The position numbers were made by a program, and so were the translations under genes. The notes beneath the pieces were generated by a model. The model ran no database searches. It worked only from the letters and a program-made list of their open reading frames with translations, and was not told where the DNA came from. A stretch of 49,615 nucleotides of DNA, taken from NCBI GenBank assembly GCA_020429185.1, contig JAGQLO010000004.1:1-49615 (forward strand). The letters are read 5' to 3'. The number at the start of each line of letters is the position of its first letter. Position 1 is the stretch's first letter. Positions 7,424 to 16,263 of the stretch are shown piece after piece. The stretch is from Candidatus Doudnabacteria bacterium (GTDB taxonomy: Bacteria > Patescibacteriota > JABMPQ01 > JAGQLO01).

Positions 7424-8754
7424 TATGAACTTCCCAAAAGCTCCAAAACCGTCTCTTTATCGCTCCACGGTATATGACGACCGTCCGCAACTGCCATCAC
7501 CGTCTCACTTCCTTTTCCCAACAAAATGACAACATCACCTGGTGTAGCAAGCTCAAGCACTTTTTGAATTGCGTCACGGCGCTCCGAAATACGAAACGCA
7601 TCAACTCCTTCTTTCATGGTTCCTGACTGCTCCACTCCAGAAAAAATCTGATCAATAATCGCCTGCGGATCTTCATCGTAAGGATCTTCATTGGTCACGA
7701 CAACAACATCAACCAACTCAGCTGCAATCTTTCCAAACTCAGGACGACGAGCCACATCTCGCCCACCACCTGTGGCACCAATGACTGCGAGCACCCGCCC
7801 AGCAGATCCGCTCATCATTCGTGCAGCTGTTAGCGCACCACGATACGACACAGGCTCATGCGCATAATCTACGATTACCAAAAACGGATCCAGAACAACA
7901 CGCTCCATCCGACCCGGCAACCCACGGAACGCATTGAGTGCTTGCGCAATAACCTGCGGAGAACTGCCCAGCCCAACGGAAATACCAGCAGCCACAAGCG
8001 CGTTCGACACATAAAACATTCCAGGCGTTTCAAGCCTCACATCACATGACTCGTCTTCCACCACAAGACGAAACGAAGAGCGTGTTGGTGTCGTTTGCAC
8101 ATTCTCTGCCCGTACCGTTGCGCCCCCCTCCATTCCAACCGTAATCGTCTCTGGAAACGATGGCGTAAGAAACACTTCAAGATCCTCAGGATGCTCGAGC
8201 ACTTCTGGCACGACCCGCACACGCGGAACAACTACTGAAGAACCGTGCAATTTCTTCGCCGGCAATGCAGCGGTAACTTCGAATAAGCGAGCTTTCGCAG
8301 CTCGATATGCTTCATACGAACCATGCGATTCAATATGTTCCGGCATCAAATTCACGAGCGCCACGACATCAAACGCGATTCCAAGATGTCGAAATTGAGC
8401 AATTCCCTCCGACGACATTTCAAGGACAACATGTGTACACCCTTCACGCACCATCTGACGCATGAGTTTTTGAACAAGTCCACGACCAGGCGTCGTCATC
8501 TTGTTTACAGAATCTAACTCGGTATCACCAATACGATAGGCCACTGAAGAAAGAAGTCCCGTCTTCGCCCCAGAACGTTGCAAGATCTGATACACCAAGT
8601 TCGCCGTTGTCGACTTCCCCTTGGTACCAGTAATACCAATCACCACCATCTCATTTGAAGGATGTCGATACCACAGAGCAGAGCCAACAGCCCACGCCCA
8701 GTGATACAAAGAGATAAATCCACGCGGAATGAGACGACGAAGAAGACGCTTCAT
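7423..8754 (-). CDS. murE: MurE-like muropeptide ligase, N-terminally short
   Basis: Mur ligase family, cytoplasmic peptidoglycan precursor synthesis: ATP-dependent addition of the third amino acid to UDP-MurNAc-dipeptide. 443 aa from the ATG at 8754, 4 nt after the upstream permease stop. A longer frame to 8823 would overlap that gene. P-loop GITGTKGKSTT is at residues 40-50, against about 110 in E. coli MurE, so the N-terminal UDP-binding domain is replaced by a short hydrophobic helix (SLYHWAWAVGSALW). The central domain has NLMPEHIESHGS, and the C-terminal domain has VIVDYAHEP and GKGSE. At the site that selects the amino acid, the usual DNPR/DNPA motif appears as NEDPYDEDP, so the residue added cannot be predicted. 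Last gene of the ruvA operon. Confidence 0.88.
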   Translation of the reverse strand: MKRLLRRLIPRGFISLYHWAWAVGSALWYRHPSNEMVVIGITGTKGKSTTANLVYQILQRSGAKTGLLSSVAYRIGDTELDSVNKMTTPGRGLVQKLMRQMVREGCTHVVLEMSSEGIAQFRHLGIAFDVVALVNLMPEHIESHGSYEAYRAAKARLFEVTAALPAKKLHGSSVVVPRVRVVPEVLEHPEDLEVFLTPSFPETITVGMEGGATVRAENVQTTPTRSSFRLVVEDESCDVRLETPGMFYVSNALVAAGISVGLGSSPQVIAQALNAFRGLPGRMERVVLDPFLVIVDYAHEPVSYRGALTAARMMSGSAGRVLAVIGATGGGRDVARRPEFGKIAAELVDVVVVTNEDPYDEDPQAIIDQIFSGVEQSGTMKEGVDAFRISERRDAIQKVLELATPGDVVILLGKGSETVMAVADGRHIPWSDKETVLELLGSS

Positions 8755-8758
8755 AGAA

Positions 8759-9913
8759 CTAAGCCAAAGACGGAATAAGGAGGGAAACAATCTGATACAC
8801 AATACCGGCCCCAAACACGCCATACATCATCCATCGAAGCCAAGCAGGAAGTGTAAGTGAGTACGCGGGTGTTTCATCGCCCTTTTCTTTTGACTTCGCA
8901 TGCATCGCCAAGATCAAGATGATCGTCAGACCAACGACAATCGAACCTACAACCTCAACCACAAGTGAGAAATCTGTTACACCGAGCAAGAAGATAAGAA
9001 ATGGCGGCGCCACAGCAAGAGCCCATGCACCAACCTTGGGCATTTTAAAATCGAACTCAAAGATTTCACGAATGACGAGACCACTAATCAAAAAGGAGCT
9101 CGCCATCGCCAGAGTGCCAAACACTGCACCGATAGCCAAAATCCCCGACCCCAAAAATGGAACAAGTCCCTCAATAGCCTGAGGACTTGTCGCACCACCT
9201 GACACACCTACCACCAACAGCGAAAAGGCAATATATACAAACGAGATCACAATAAACGCCACCAAAATCGCCGGTCGCATGCGTCCCTTGTCCCGCGCCA
9301 ATACACGCTCCATATCAACCAATGCACTTGTGCCAACAAACGCAAACAACAACATGCCATACAGTGCCATCACCCCTCCAAATGTTGGTTCAACAGAAAG
9401 TAGTGTTGGCAACTCGAACGATGGCAGTCCAAACAGCAAAAACAACACCAGCACAACGAGCAACAACACAAACATGTAGCGCTGTGCCACTGTTACAACA
9501 TGAAGTCCAAACAACACAGCAACAGAAGCAATCAAGAAGAAGAGCGTTCCATAGCCGAATGCCGTACCGCCAAACAAATTACCAAACAGCAGTTCTAAAA
9601 ACGTACCAATACCAATCAGGTACGCGAGCATCGCTCCATATCCACCAAACAACGCTGTACAAAGCGCAACCCAACGCCCAGCTTTCCCAAGATATTTCTC
9701 CGCCAGACCCGGAAGTTGCTTTACACGACGTGTTCGCAACACCACCTCACCGTAAGCCGAGTGCAACAGATAGGAAAACCAGGCAACGACAGCGGTAAGC
9801 AGAAGCCCAACTACAACACCAGCTCGAGAAAATCCTCCAGGCAACGCAAAGATACCCGCTCCCACCACAGTTCCTACAAGCAATGCAATAGCTGAAAAGA
9901 AAGGTGTGTTCAT
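8759..9913 (-). CDS. Amino-acid permease of the aromatic/neutral APC-type family
   Basis: Integral membrane transporter, 384 aa with about 11 hydrophobic segments. It opens with the helix-1 motif GTVVGAGIFALPGGF, the substrate- and ion-binding unwound region of the LeuT-fold amino-acid permeases (tyrosine/tryptophan permease-like). Cytoplasmic loops are basic (RTRRVKQLPG; ARDKGRMR). The substrate is not deducible. The start at 9913 overlaps the stop of the upstream AI-2E-family gene by 4 nt, which indicates translational coupling; the next gene begins 4 nt after its stop. An amino-acid importer beside a Mur ligase suits an organism that scavenges amino acids, though this is inference. Confidence 0.85.
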   Translation of the reverse strand: MNTPFFSAIALLVGTVVGAGIFALPGGFSRAGVVVGLLLTAVVAWFSYLLHSAYGEVVLRTRRVKQLPGLAEKYLGKAGRWVALCTALFGGYGAMLAYLIGIGTFLELLFGNLFGGTAFGYGTLFFLIASVAVLFGLHVVTVAQRYMFVLLLVVLVLFLLFGLPSFELPTLLSVEPTFGGVMALYGMLLFAFVGTSALVDMERVLARDKGRMRPAILVAFIVISFVYIAFSLLVVGVSGGATSPQAIEGLVPFLGSGILAIGAVFGTLAMASSFLISGLVIREIFEFDFKMPKVGAWALAVAPPFLIFLLGVTDFSLVVEVVGSIVVGLTIILILAMHAKSKEKGDETPAYSLTLPAWLRWMMYGVFGAGIVYQIVSLLIPSLA

Positions 9914-11124
9914 CCAAGGTATCTATCGTCTGACGTACCCTCTACAAAAGATACTTCTGCTGCAGAAGAAAGTTGAGGATCACGAAAATCTCGTTTATAG
10001 ATTTCGATCAACGCTAAGAAAATGGTCATGATGATCGGCCCATACAACAATCCGAGCATCCCAAACGCCGAAAGCCCACCAATAATCGAGAAAAACACCA
10101 AAAGCGGATGCGCGCGTAAGCGTTTTTCGATCAACTTCGGCTTTAACCAGTTATCAAGCACATTGCTCGCCACAATATTGAACACAAGGAATCCAATCGC
10201 AATGCCCCACCTACCTTGCACCATCAAAATGATCGTAGCTGGAATATAGACGATGAGCGTCCCCAAAAGTGGAATCAGTGCCAAAATCCCCATCACAGAA
10301 CCCCACAAGAACGCGCCAGGCAAACCGAATATCAGGAAACCAAGTCCGCCGAAGATTCCTTGTAACACGGAAGACACAATGTTTCCGTAAAACACGGCGC
10401 CTCCCACATCGCGAAATCGACGCATCACCTGTTTTTCCTGCGCATCTGGCAATGGAGACAAGTCCATCAAATACACCACAAGCGCATCACCATCTCGCAA
10501 CAAGTAATACAAGGTAAAGATCATCAACAAGAATTGAACGATCGCACCAAAAATACCGCTCGCAATCGCACTACCAGAACTCGCAATCGTGGTGCCCGCA
10601 TTCTTTGCAGCCGTTAAGAACGACTCACGCACCTGTACAGGATCTACTTCCACTCCGTAGTTCTCTGCAAGCCATCCATAAAAATCACCTGCAATCCCCT
10701 CGCCTGCAATAATCTCATTCACATCATCAACAGAAACTGTCTCGCTTAACGTACCAGCGAAATCAGCCGCCTCTTTTGCCAATAGCCCCAAGAACCCAAC
10801 AAGTGGCAGAACTACAATAAGCACCACAAGAAAAGAGGTCACTGCAGCAGCAACGGTCTTGCTCCCACGAAAGCGAGCCTGCAGCCAGCTATAGAGCGGA
10901 CGGAAGACCGACGCCAACACCACTGCCAAAATAATCGCGGTCAAATATGGCAAGAACAGCTTTACAAACAACCATCCCGTTCCAATCAACACAACAAGAA
11001 AGAACGCACGAACGAGTTTATTGTTCACGGTACTAGGCCGACGTAGTAACCGTCGCCGATCCTGTACACCATCACGAGAAGCAGGATTCGAAGTGGGATC
11101 AGAACCTGCAGAAGAAGTCTCCAT
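9910..11124 (-). CDS. AI-2E / PerM-family membrane protein
   Basis: 404 aa, about eight membrane helices arranged as in the AI-2E family (YdiK/PerM). A soluble 45-residue cytoplasmic N-terminus leads to helices from residue 36. An amphipathic ectodomain follows (about 130-190, DVNEIIAGEGIAGDFYGWL). The C-terminal core has the family-typical segments FGLPGAFLWGSVMGILALIPLLG, then IASNVLDNWLKPKLI and LGLLYGPIIMTIF. Family members export small solutes or act as ion antiporters; the AI-2 link is known for few, so no substrate is assigned. It starts 2 nt after the stop of the preceding gene, within the ruvA-murE operon. Confidence 0.88.
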   Translation of the reverse strand: METSSAGSDPTSNPASRDGVQDRRRLLRRPSTVNNKLVRAFFLVVLIGTGWLFVKLFLPYLTAIILAVVLASVFRPLYSWLQARFRGSKTVAAAVTSFLVVLIVVLPLVGFLGLLAKEAADFAGTLSETVSVDDVNEIIAGEGIAGDFYGWLAENYGVEVDPVQVRESFLTAAKNAGTTIASSGSAIASGIFGAIVQFLLMIFTLYYLLRDGDALVVYLMDLSPLPDAQEKQVMRRFRDVGGAVFYGNIVSSVLQGIFGGLGFLIFGLPGAFLWGSVMGILALIPLLGTLIVYIPATIILMVQGRWGIAIGFLVFNIVASNVLDNWLKPKLIEKRLRAHPLLVFFSIIGGLSAFGMLGLLYGPIIMTIFLALIEIYKRDFRDPQLSSAAEVSFVEGTSDDRYLG

Positions 11125-11126
11125 AT

Positions 11127-11888
11127 TTACAGAACAAAGCTTTCTAGAACACCGTTCACTTCGGCCGCGTCTGCCTGAGTATCACGCCCCGTAAAGGTAA
11201 GCGTAAACACATCAAGATCCCGAACAGCCACTACCAACACGGAACGGCCAGACGGAAGATCAGCCTCAATACGCCGCGCCTCGTACTCACCCAACGTCAT
11301 AGTTGTTTCACTATGCACCGCGGTTGCCAACAGCTTTGTATCCGCCGCAAGCTCATCGAGCGAGAGTCCTTCCGTATTTTCCTGAACGACAACTTCTAAT
11401 TTTGTTCCCGGCAACTCGTTCACATTTGAAGTCGCATCAGAACGATACGTCGTATAGGTCGCAACCCAGGCCGTAGGTGTTGTCTCGGGACCACGATTCC
11501 ACTCAGAAGGCACATCAAATGCGTAGTCGTACAAGGTATTGTTGTATTCCGTCCATCCCTCTCGAGAGGCAGCTGTAACATCACTCGTGGTGCCATCACC
11601 CGAAGCAGCTTCAGCATCTCCAGACGACTCTTCTTCTGCCTCTTGAAGTGCTTGTTCAACTGCAGCATCCAACTGATCTTCTAACTCCTCTTCATCGGAG
11701 CGCACTTCAAGCGATGGAGCGTCGAGATCACGAGGTTCAGATGGAGGAGGCAACAACGCAGTAGACGCAGAATCTTGTTCGTCCACATCAGAAGACTGCT
11801 CATCATCGAGAAGAAAAAATAACAGAAATGCTCCCACAACAAGAACAAGGAGCGAGACCAATGCAATCATCATCTTCTTAGAGCCCAT
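11127..11888 (-). CDS. Membrane-anchored extracellular protein, PsbP-like C-terminal domain
   Basis: 253 aa. A basic start (MGSKKMM) and one transmembrane helix (residues 7-26) put the rest outside the membrane. Residues 28-105 are an acidic, low-complexity stalk rich in Glu, Asp and Ser. The C-terminal 145 residues form a compact domain beginning YNNTLYDYAFDVPSEW and ending TFTGRDTQADAAEVNGVLESF, which resembles the PsbP/DUF1795-type alpha/beta domain. No enzymatic motif is visible. It starts 26 nt after rsmG. An extended -10 (TGATACGCT, about 20 nt upstream of the ATG) could give internal transcription. Confidence 0.75.
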   Translation of the reverse strand: MGSKKMMIALVSLLVLVVGAFLLFFLLDDEQSSDVDEQDSASTALLPPPSEPRDLDAPSLEVRSDEEELEDQLDAAVEQALQEAEEESSGDAEAASGDGTTSDVTAASREGWTEYNNTLYDYAFDVPSEWNRGPETTPTAWVATYTTYRSDATSNVNELPGTKLEVVVQENTEGLSLDELAADTKLLATAVHSETTMTLGEYEARRIEADLPSGRSVLVVAVRDLDVFTLTFTGRDTQADAAEVNGVLESFVL

Positions 11889-11914
11889 AGAACATCATTA
11901 CAATACAAAGCGTA

Positions 11915-12586
11915 TCACAACAGCGGCGATTTTTTTGGAAGGCCATCACGACGAGGATAGCGATCAGAAAGAGATCCTGTTCTTCGAAAGAACAGCAGAG
12001 AACGAGGTTCTGTTTCTTGCCCTAACGTATACGCATGCACCTCAGTAAGTTCTACACCAAGTTCAGATTGAGCCGTTCGTGATTGCAAAAGCTCCTCTTC
12101 ATACCGAGGACCTTTATAGGCAACAAGCACACCCTCTCGAGCCAGAAATGGCACGGTCAATTCCAGCAACGTTGGCAACGCAGCAACAGCTTTTGCGACA
12201 ACAACATCAAATTGCTCACGTAGATCTTCCTGATGTGCCAACGTCTCAGCACGACCACAACACACCTGAACATTTGTCCTATTCAATGCAGTGGCCAGTC
12301 GCCCAACCGCCGAACATTTCTTTTGCACAGCATCCAACAATGTCACCGACAATCCCGGTATCGCCTGTGCCAACACAAGTCCTGGAAACCCACCACCCGT
12401 TCCCACATCTAACAACGACTGACCTTCACGCAGTTCCAAAAGACCCGCTACAGCAAGACTATCTTCTACAAGCGCTCCCACAGCTTCAGACGTACGAGCT
12501 GCAGACAGGTTATGAACCGCATTCTCTTCGAGAAACAGTGCAATAAACTTCTCGCGATCTTCTTGACGTAACAGCACCTCAGACAT
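11915..12586 (-). CDS. rsmG: 16S rRNA 7-methylguanosine methyltransferase RsmG
   Basis: SAM-dependent methylation of a guanine in the 530 loop of 16S rRNA. 223 aa, normal for the family, from the ATG at 12586 (MSEVLLRQEDREKF), 2 nt after the upstream stop; a longer frame to 12682 runs into the lipoprotein gene and is rejected. The family region appears as NLSAARTSEAVGALVEDSL, the SAM-binding motif I as LLDVGTGGGFPGLVLA (about residues 55-72), and VVVAKAVAALPTLLELTVPFL corresponds to the conserved A-R-A segment, here A-K-A. KGPRYEEEL matches the family KG motif. Loss of RsmG confers low-level streptomycin resistance in well-studied bacteria. Confidence 0.95.
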   Translation of the reverse strand: MSEVLLRQEDREKFIALFLEENAVHNLSAARTSEAVGALVEDSLAVAGLLELREGQSLLDVGTGGGFPGLVLAQAIPGLSVTLLDAVQKKCSAVGRLATALNRTNVQVCCGRAETLAHQEDLREQFDVVVAKAVAALPTLLELTVPFLAREGVLVAYKGPRYEEELLQSRTAQSELGVELTEVHAYTLGQETEPRSLLFFRRTGSLSDRYPRRDGLPKKSPLL

Positions 12587-12588
12587 AC

Positions 12589-14022
12589 TTACCGAACAAC
12601 CCAACCTTCCTGATGACTCGTTCGATCTTCTTCTGTTGTCATACGGACTGCCTCCTCCTCTCCAGAAACCGACACCGTCCACACAGTAGCGTAACCAGCT
12701 GGCAACCCATCCTTGATTGCCTGTTCACTTTTCTCGAGCGTTTCATAGGCAACCAACTCTCCATCCGGAGAAATACGCGGCGAAAATGCATCTTCAACAA
12801 GCGTTCGAACGAATTCTTTCCCGAAATCAATCACAGCAACATCTCCCGGACGAGGCGCACTTCCTGTGGTCGCACCAGTCGTAAACAACAGGCTCAAGCG
12901 CTCACCATCTTCCGAAAACGAAAGATGCGTCGGACGCTTTGGAAGAGTCTCTCCATCACTAAAGGACGAAGCTGTTGTAAGCACTTCCTCTTTGTTCAAA
13001 TCATACAGAGACACATCAAACCCCTCACGAACTACCCCAGTCGCATAGGCCACACGCTTCCGATCTGGAGTAACAGCAAACGCCGAAGCGGTCGTCACAA
13101 ACGATACTGGCTCGCCACCCAACAACGAAACGGTCTGAAGCGGCTCGTTTGCAGTACGTGGATCTGGGGTGCGCCAAACCAAAAGCGTCTCTGCATCAAT
13201 CCATTCAAACGCATGAACATGCTCGAGCAAAAGCGTGTCTTTTCCAGACGCGAGATCATACACATGCAACTCCCCTTCTTTGATGGCGGTACTTTCCTCT
13301 AAACCAGCGAGATCTGCATCAACGCGACGATACGCAATCGCCGCTCCATCTGGAGAAAAGGCAGGCTCAACATCGGCATCTCCCTCAGAGCGTGGTGTAA
13401 GAAGCTGCTCGCCCGTTCCATCAAAGTGGAACAGAAGAAGCGAACGACTCGGAGTGAGGCCGTGTGTTCGTGAAGCAACAAACCGTGTAGAAGCGGGGTT
13501 CCACGCCACAGCACTGTCATCCCCCGTGTAGATAGCATCCTCAACTAACGCAGCCTCAAGACTGTCGAGATCAACAAGTCCAACATCTTGGCGCGTCTTT
13601 CGCAATGCAATATAAGAAAGAGTTGACCCATCTTCAGATACAACGGTCTGCGGAACAAATAACGCATCTTCTGCAACCGTGTCGCGCGTATCCGCATCTG
13701 CGCCAGGACGCTGCAAGTGTAAAGAGGCTGTTTCTGCATTCTCCGTCGTCAACAGAACGTGTTGCGTTTGTGACAACTCGGCAATGCCCGCTGAAGAAGT
13801 GGGTTTTGTTTTCTCTGGCGCGGCAGGTTTACCCGGAACCTGTTCAGACGGCTCAGAAACAATCTCGGCTTCAGGCAGTCCAGAATCAGTCGTTTCTGAC
13901 AGTGCATCAGGAGAGGCATCTGAATCATCAGCAGAACGCCCAAACGAACATCCAGCACCCATAAACACGAGCAACGCAATAACCGCAAGACTTGTTAGCC
14001 ACCAAGAAGAAGATGTCTTCAT
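12589..14022 (-). CDS. Beta-propeller lipoprotein (TolB/PD40-like)
   Basis: 477 aa. The signal peptide MKTSSSWWLTSLAVIALLVF ends in MGAGC, a lipobox with Cys25, so a lipid-anchored surface protein is predicted. A Ser/Pro/Glu-rich linker (26-80) precedes a repeated-blade region. It carries WD40-like PD40 signatures: VVSEDGSTLSYIALRK, AFSPDGAAIAYRRVD, AVTPDRKRVAYATG, SFSEDGERLSLLFT and RISPDGELVAYETL. Such propellers usually bind protein or peptidoglycan partners; no enzyme motif is seen. It lies 3 nt after the FemAB-like gene and 2 nt before rsmG, in the ruvA operon. Confidence 0.85.
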   Translation of the reverse strand: MKTSSSWWLTSLAVIALLVFMGAGCSFGRSADDSDASPDALSETTDSGLPEAEIVSEPSEQVPGKPAAPEKTKPTSSAGIAELSQTQHVLLTTENAETASLHLQRPGADADTRDTVAEDALFVPQTVVSEDGSTLSYIALRKTRQDVGLVDLDSLEAALVEDAIYTGDDSAVAWNPASTRFVASRTHGLTPSRSLLLFHFDGTGEQLLTPRSEGDADVEPAFSPDGAAIAYRRVDADLAGLEESTAIKEGELHVYDLASGKDTLLLEHVHAFEWIDAETLLVWRTPDPRTANEPLQTVSLLGGEPVSFVTTASAFAVTPDRKRVAYATGVVREGFDVSLYDLNKEEVLTTASSFSDGETLPKRPTHLSFSEDGERLSLLFTTGATTGSAPRPGDVAVIDFGKEFVRTLVEDAFSPRISPDGELVAYETLEKSEQAIKDGLPAGYATVWTVSVSGEEEAVRMTTEEDRTSHQEGWVVR

Positions 14023-14025
14023 ATG

Positions 14026-15057
14026 CTATTTACCAAGAAGATGAACAAGTTGTGTAAGCAATGGCCGCAATGGCACATCATACGCCGGAAGATAGGAAAC
14101 GTCACGACCACCAAACCCGCGTTTAAATCGAGAAACGCCCGCCCATGGGTGCTCTGGTCCAGCATCAGGAGGCGCCACTCCCCAAAAATCGTACTCACTG
14201 CACCCTCGCTCACGAGCCGCCCGAATAATGTCTATGTGCAATGCGTGCGGAGCCATAAGCTTTCGTTTTTCAGACGTAGATGCACCATGCAAATACGTCG
14301 CACGTGTGGGAGTAAACGCAACAAGCGCACCCGCAAGTGCCTGGCCCTCATGTTCCGCAACAAACAACTCAAGCATTCCAGATGGAGCAAGCGTGTCGCG
14401 CATCGTTCGATAATACGCGTCGTGATGACCCGAGAACCCTTGTCGAGAAGTCGTTTCGTGATGCAATAACAAGAATCGTTCCAATGCCTCTGGAGACGTA
14501 TCGCACTTCACCACCACGCCTTTCTTCAAAGACAACCGGATGTTGTACCGCGTCTTTGGATGCATATCCTTCATCAACTCTTCATCAGACAACGAGCAAT
14601 CAACGATGTGGGTGTGTTGTGGCGAAGGATTCCGAGAAGCAGGCTTTGCCCCCAATCGTTCCAACACGCGCGTATACATCAGAGCATTCTGCGTTCCCTG
14701 TTCGACACCCGGCTCTACCCGTACAAACGCGTCTGTTGAAGCCGCATGTGAACGAACCGACTGCAACCAAGAACGAAACAACTCTTCAAACAACGCTTCA
14801 TTCTTAAAGACATCCGGATGAAACCACGGCGAAAACGTGGCACGGAGCTGACTCAATCCAAAGCGCATCCGCAAACGAAAGACCCACGAAGCAAGCTGTA
14901 CCTCGTCATCCTGTAAACCAAATGTTGGGATGCCAGCATTCCCAGCCGCCACCTGAAACCCCGCCCAATCAGAAGAAACAGAAAAGGGGGGCTTTGCCTC
15001 TTGTACAAATCGTTCCCAGGCAGCAGCAGATGCCTTTGAAGTAATGCGAATGCTCAT
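14026..15057 (-). CDS. FemAB-like peptidoglycan bridge aminoacyltransferase
   Basis: 343 aa, GNAT-fold FemABX family, which transfers amino acids from aminoacyl-tRNA to peptidoglycan precursors, or an uncharacterised relative. The first GNAT-like half spans about 20-150. The second carries the hallmark MHPKTRYNIRLSLKKGVVV (about 165-183), LLHHETTSRQGFSGHHDAYY, AGALVAFTPTRATYLHGAST and EYDFWGVAPPDAGPEHPWAGVSRFKRGFGG near the C-terminus. The last segment matches the family pattern D-x-W-G. It starts 4 nt after ruvA and shares an operon with the MurE-like ligase, consistent with wall synthesis. The identity of the transferred residue cannot be read from the sequence. Confidence 0.9.
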   Translation of the reverse strand: MSIRITSKASAAAWERFVQEAKPPFSVSSDWAGFQVAAGNAGIPTFGLQDDEVQLASWVFRLRMRFGLSQLRATFSPWFHPDVFKNEALFEELFRSWLQSVRSHAASTDAFVRVEPGVEQGTQNALMYTRVLERLGAKPASRNPSPQHTHIVDCSLSDEELMKDMHPKTRYNIRLSLKKGVVVKCDTSPEALERFLLLHHETTSRQGFSGHHDAYYRTMRDTLAPSGMLELFVAEHEGQALAGALVAFTPTRATYLHGASTSEKRKLMAPHALHIDIIRAARERGCSEYDFWGVAPPDAGPEHPWAGVSRFKRGFGGRDVSYLPAYDVPLRPLLTQLVHLLGK

Positions 15058-15061
15058 ATGA

Positions 15062-15670
15062 CTAGGTCACCACCCGTGCAAGTTCTCGCAACGCAGCGCG
15101 CACCAACGCCTCGGTTGTCTGTTCCGTATCTGCAGGCACCGAGTGAACCGCATGTTCCGCTTCGCGTGAGGTGTATCCCAATTGCGTAAGCGCCTGAACT
15201 GCGTCTGAATGCTGTGTACCAACCCCCGCTTTCGCAGAAGCAGCTTCACTAGCTCCAATAGAAGCAAATCCTTCAATCACACCTGTAAGTTCCATCAACA
15301 AACGCTCCGCCGTCTTTTTTCCAATACCCGAAGCAGACGTAAAGTAACTGACCTGTTCGGTAAGGACGGCATTTGCCAGCTCTGCCGGAGATCCCTGCGA
15401 AAGTACAGCAAGTGCAGCTTTCGGACCGACACCAGAAATCTTCAACAACGTCGTAAACACCTCACGCTCTGCCGGAATGAGAAATCCAAAGAGCACCATC
15501 GCATCTTCTCGCACATGCATATGTGTATGCACTGTCACTTGCGACCCGACCATTGGGAGCTCTTCAAGGACACGCTTCGACACAAACAACTCATAGCCAA
15601 CACCCTGAACATCAAGTGTTATCGAATTTTCGCGTCGCTCTGTAAGTACGCCGGTAAGAAAAGCAATCAT
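15062..15670 (-). CDS. ruvA: Holliday junction DNA helicase subunit RuvA
   Basis: Tetrameric junction-binding subunit of RuvAB. 202 aa from the ATG at 15670 (MIAFLTGVLTERREN), the canonical family N-terminus; an upstream in-frame extension to 15691 is rejected. The OB-fold domain I has QGVGYELFVS, and domain II has two helix-hairpin-helix motifs, LLKISGVGPKAALAVLS and FTSASGIGKKTAERLLMEL. Domain III, the RuvB-contacting three-helix bundle, is AVQALTQLGYTSREAEHAV. ruvB and ruvC are not in the window. First gene of a long minus-strand operon. Confidence 0.97.
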   Translation of the reverse strand: MIAFLTGVLTERRENSITLDVQGVGYELFVSKRVLEELPMVGSQVTVHTHMHVREDAMVLFGFLIPAEREVFTTLLKISGVGPKAALAVLSQGSPAELANAVLTEQVSYFTSASGIGKKTAERLLMELTGVIEGFASIGASEAASAKAGVGTQHSDAVQALTQLGYTSREAEHAVHSVPADTEQTTEALVRAALRELARVVT

Positions 15671-15679
15671 AGTGAAAAG

Positions 15680-15685
15680 AGTATA
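15680..15685 (-). promoter_or_regulatory. Predicted -10 element of the ruvA operon
   Basis: TATACT on the minus strand with nine nucleotides between it and the ruvA ATG, so the transcript would have a leader of only about 3 nt. No convincing -35 box lies at the right distance. It is back to back with the promoter of the divergent gene at 15805. Confidence 0.5.
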
Positions 15686-15728
15686 CACCACTCATAACAC
15701 GCCTGCGCCCGAACATTGACTTTTAACG

Positions 15729-15737
15729 TGATATATT
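15729..15737 (+). promoter_or_regulatory. Extended -10 promoter of the orphan gene at 15805
   Basis: TGATATATT is an extended -10 (TGnTATATT). A TTGACT at 15716-15721 lies too close to be its -35; it would pair at 17 nt with the poorer TTCTAT at 15739. The transcript would carry a leader of about 60 nt with two small hairpins (GCTCT/AGAGC and GGCCG/CGGCC). The second lies just before the Shine-Dalgarno sequence. Confidence 0.5.
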
Positions 15738-15804
15738 GTTCTATGCGCAGCTCTCAAGAGCATTCGCGGACAAGGCCGTGCAGAAGCGGCCTGAGGGGAG
15801 ATAC

Positions 15805-16185
15805 ATGCGAATCGTCCTTTCGGCGGGCCTTATTCAGGCCCAGGAACCTGAAGTCGTGTACAGCGGAGAAGAAAGGGGGCTCGGTGCCCTCGTGCTCGCC
15901 GCTCTCGGCTACGGGGAAGAAATCAACGAGCCACACAAGATCGACATGCCCCGCCTGCTCGCGGCAGCACGAGAGGAACGCTTGCTCACGTCGGGCGAAC
16001 TCGTCTGCTCGGACGGCGGAGGTTTGAACTGGGGCATCCGTCACGCAGAACTTCCTCGTGCACGACGTTTCGCGATGATCTGGCGCGACGGCTGCTGGCA
16101 GGTGTGGTTTGTCGATTCAGCCACGCGAGCCGCATTCCAGCGCTTCGCGGTCAACAACGGCCTCGTGCACATCCAACCCTCGTAA
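15805..16185 (+). CDS. GC-rich orphan hypothetical protein (126 aa)
   Basis: Unrecognised. The start is the ATG at 15805 (MRIVLSAGLIQAQEPEV) because AGGGGAG, a strong Shine-Dalgarno, stands five bases before it. An in-frame ATG at 15736 would put the start inside the promoter. The protein is soluble, with segments GLGALVLAALGYGEEI, MPRLLAAAREERLLTSGELVCSD and RRFAMIWRDGCWQVWFVD; it has two Cys and four Trp and no known catalytic motif. G+C content and use of C- or G-ending codons are clearly higher than in ruvA or uvrB on either side. Own promoter and own terminator: a monocistronic cassette, one of four alike in this window. Confidence 0.75.
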   Translation: MRIVLSAGLIQAQEPEVVYSGEERGLGALVLAALGYGEEINEPHKIDMPRLLAAAREERLLTSGELVCSDGGGLNWGIRHAELPRARRFAMIWRDGCWQVWFVDSATRAAFQRFAVNNGLVHIQPS

Positions 16186-16213
16186 GCCAACGACTTCCGA
16201 GGATTTTTCTTTT
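16178..16213 (+). terminator. Terminator overlapping the end of the orphan gene
   Basis: CCTCG (16178-16182) pairs with CGAGG (16198-16202), enclosing the stop codon in a 15-nt loop, followed by a T-rich run (16204-16213). The stem is short but the T-run is good. It isolates the 126-aa gene from uvrB. Confidence 0.5.
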
Positions 16214-16263
16214 GCGCGCAGGACCATTTCAAAAGTCAGCAGAACACGCTACGCTTTCCTCTT

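Noticed and set aside
7858-8231. Small frames within the MurE-like gene
   Set aside because: Shadows without start signals or similarity.
12613-13302. Plus-strand frame of 229 codons opposite the propeller lipoprotein
   Set aside because: The minus frame has a signal peptide, lipobox and repeated PD40 blades; the plus frame has none.
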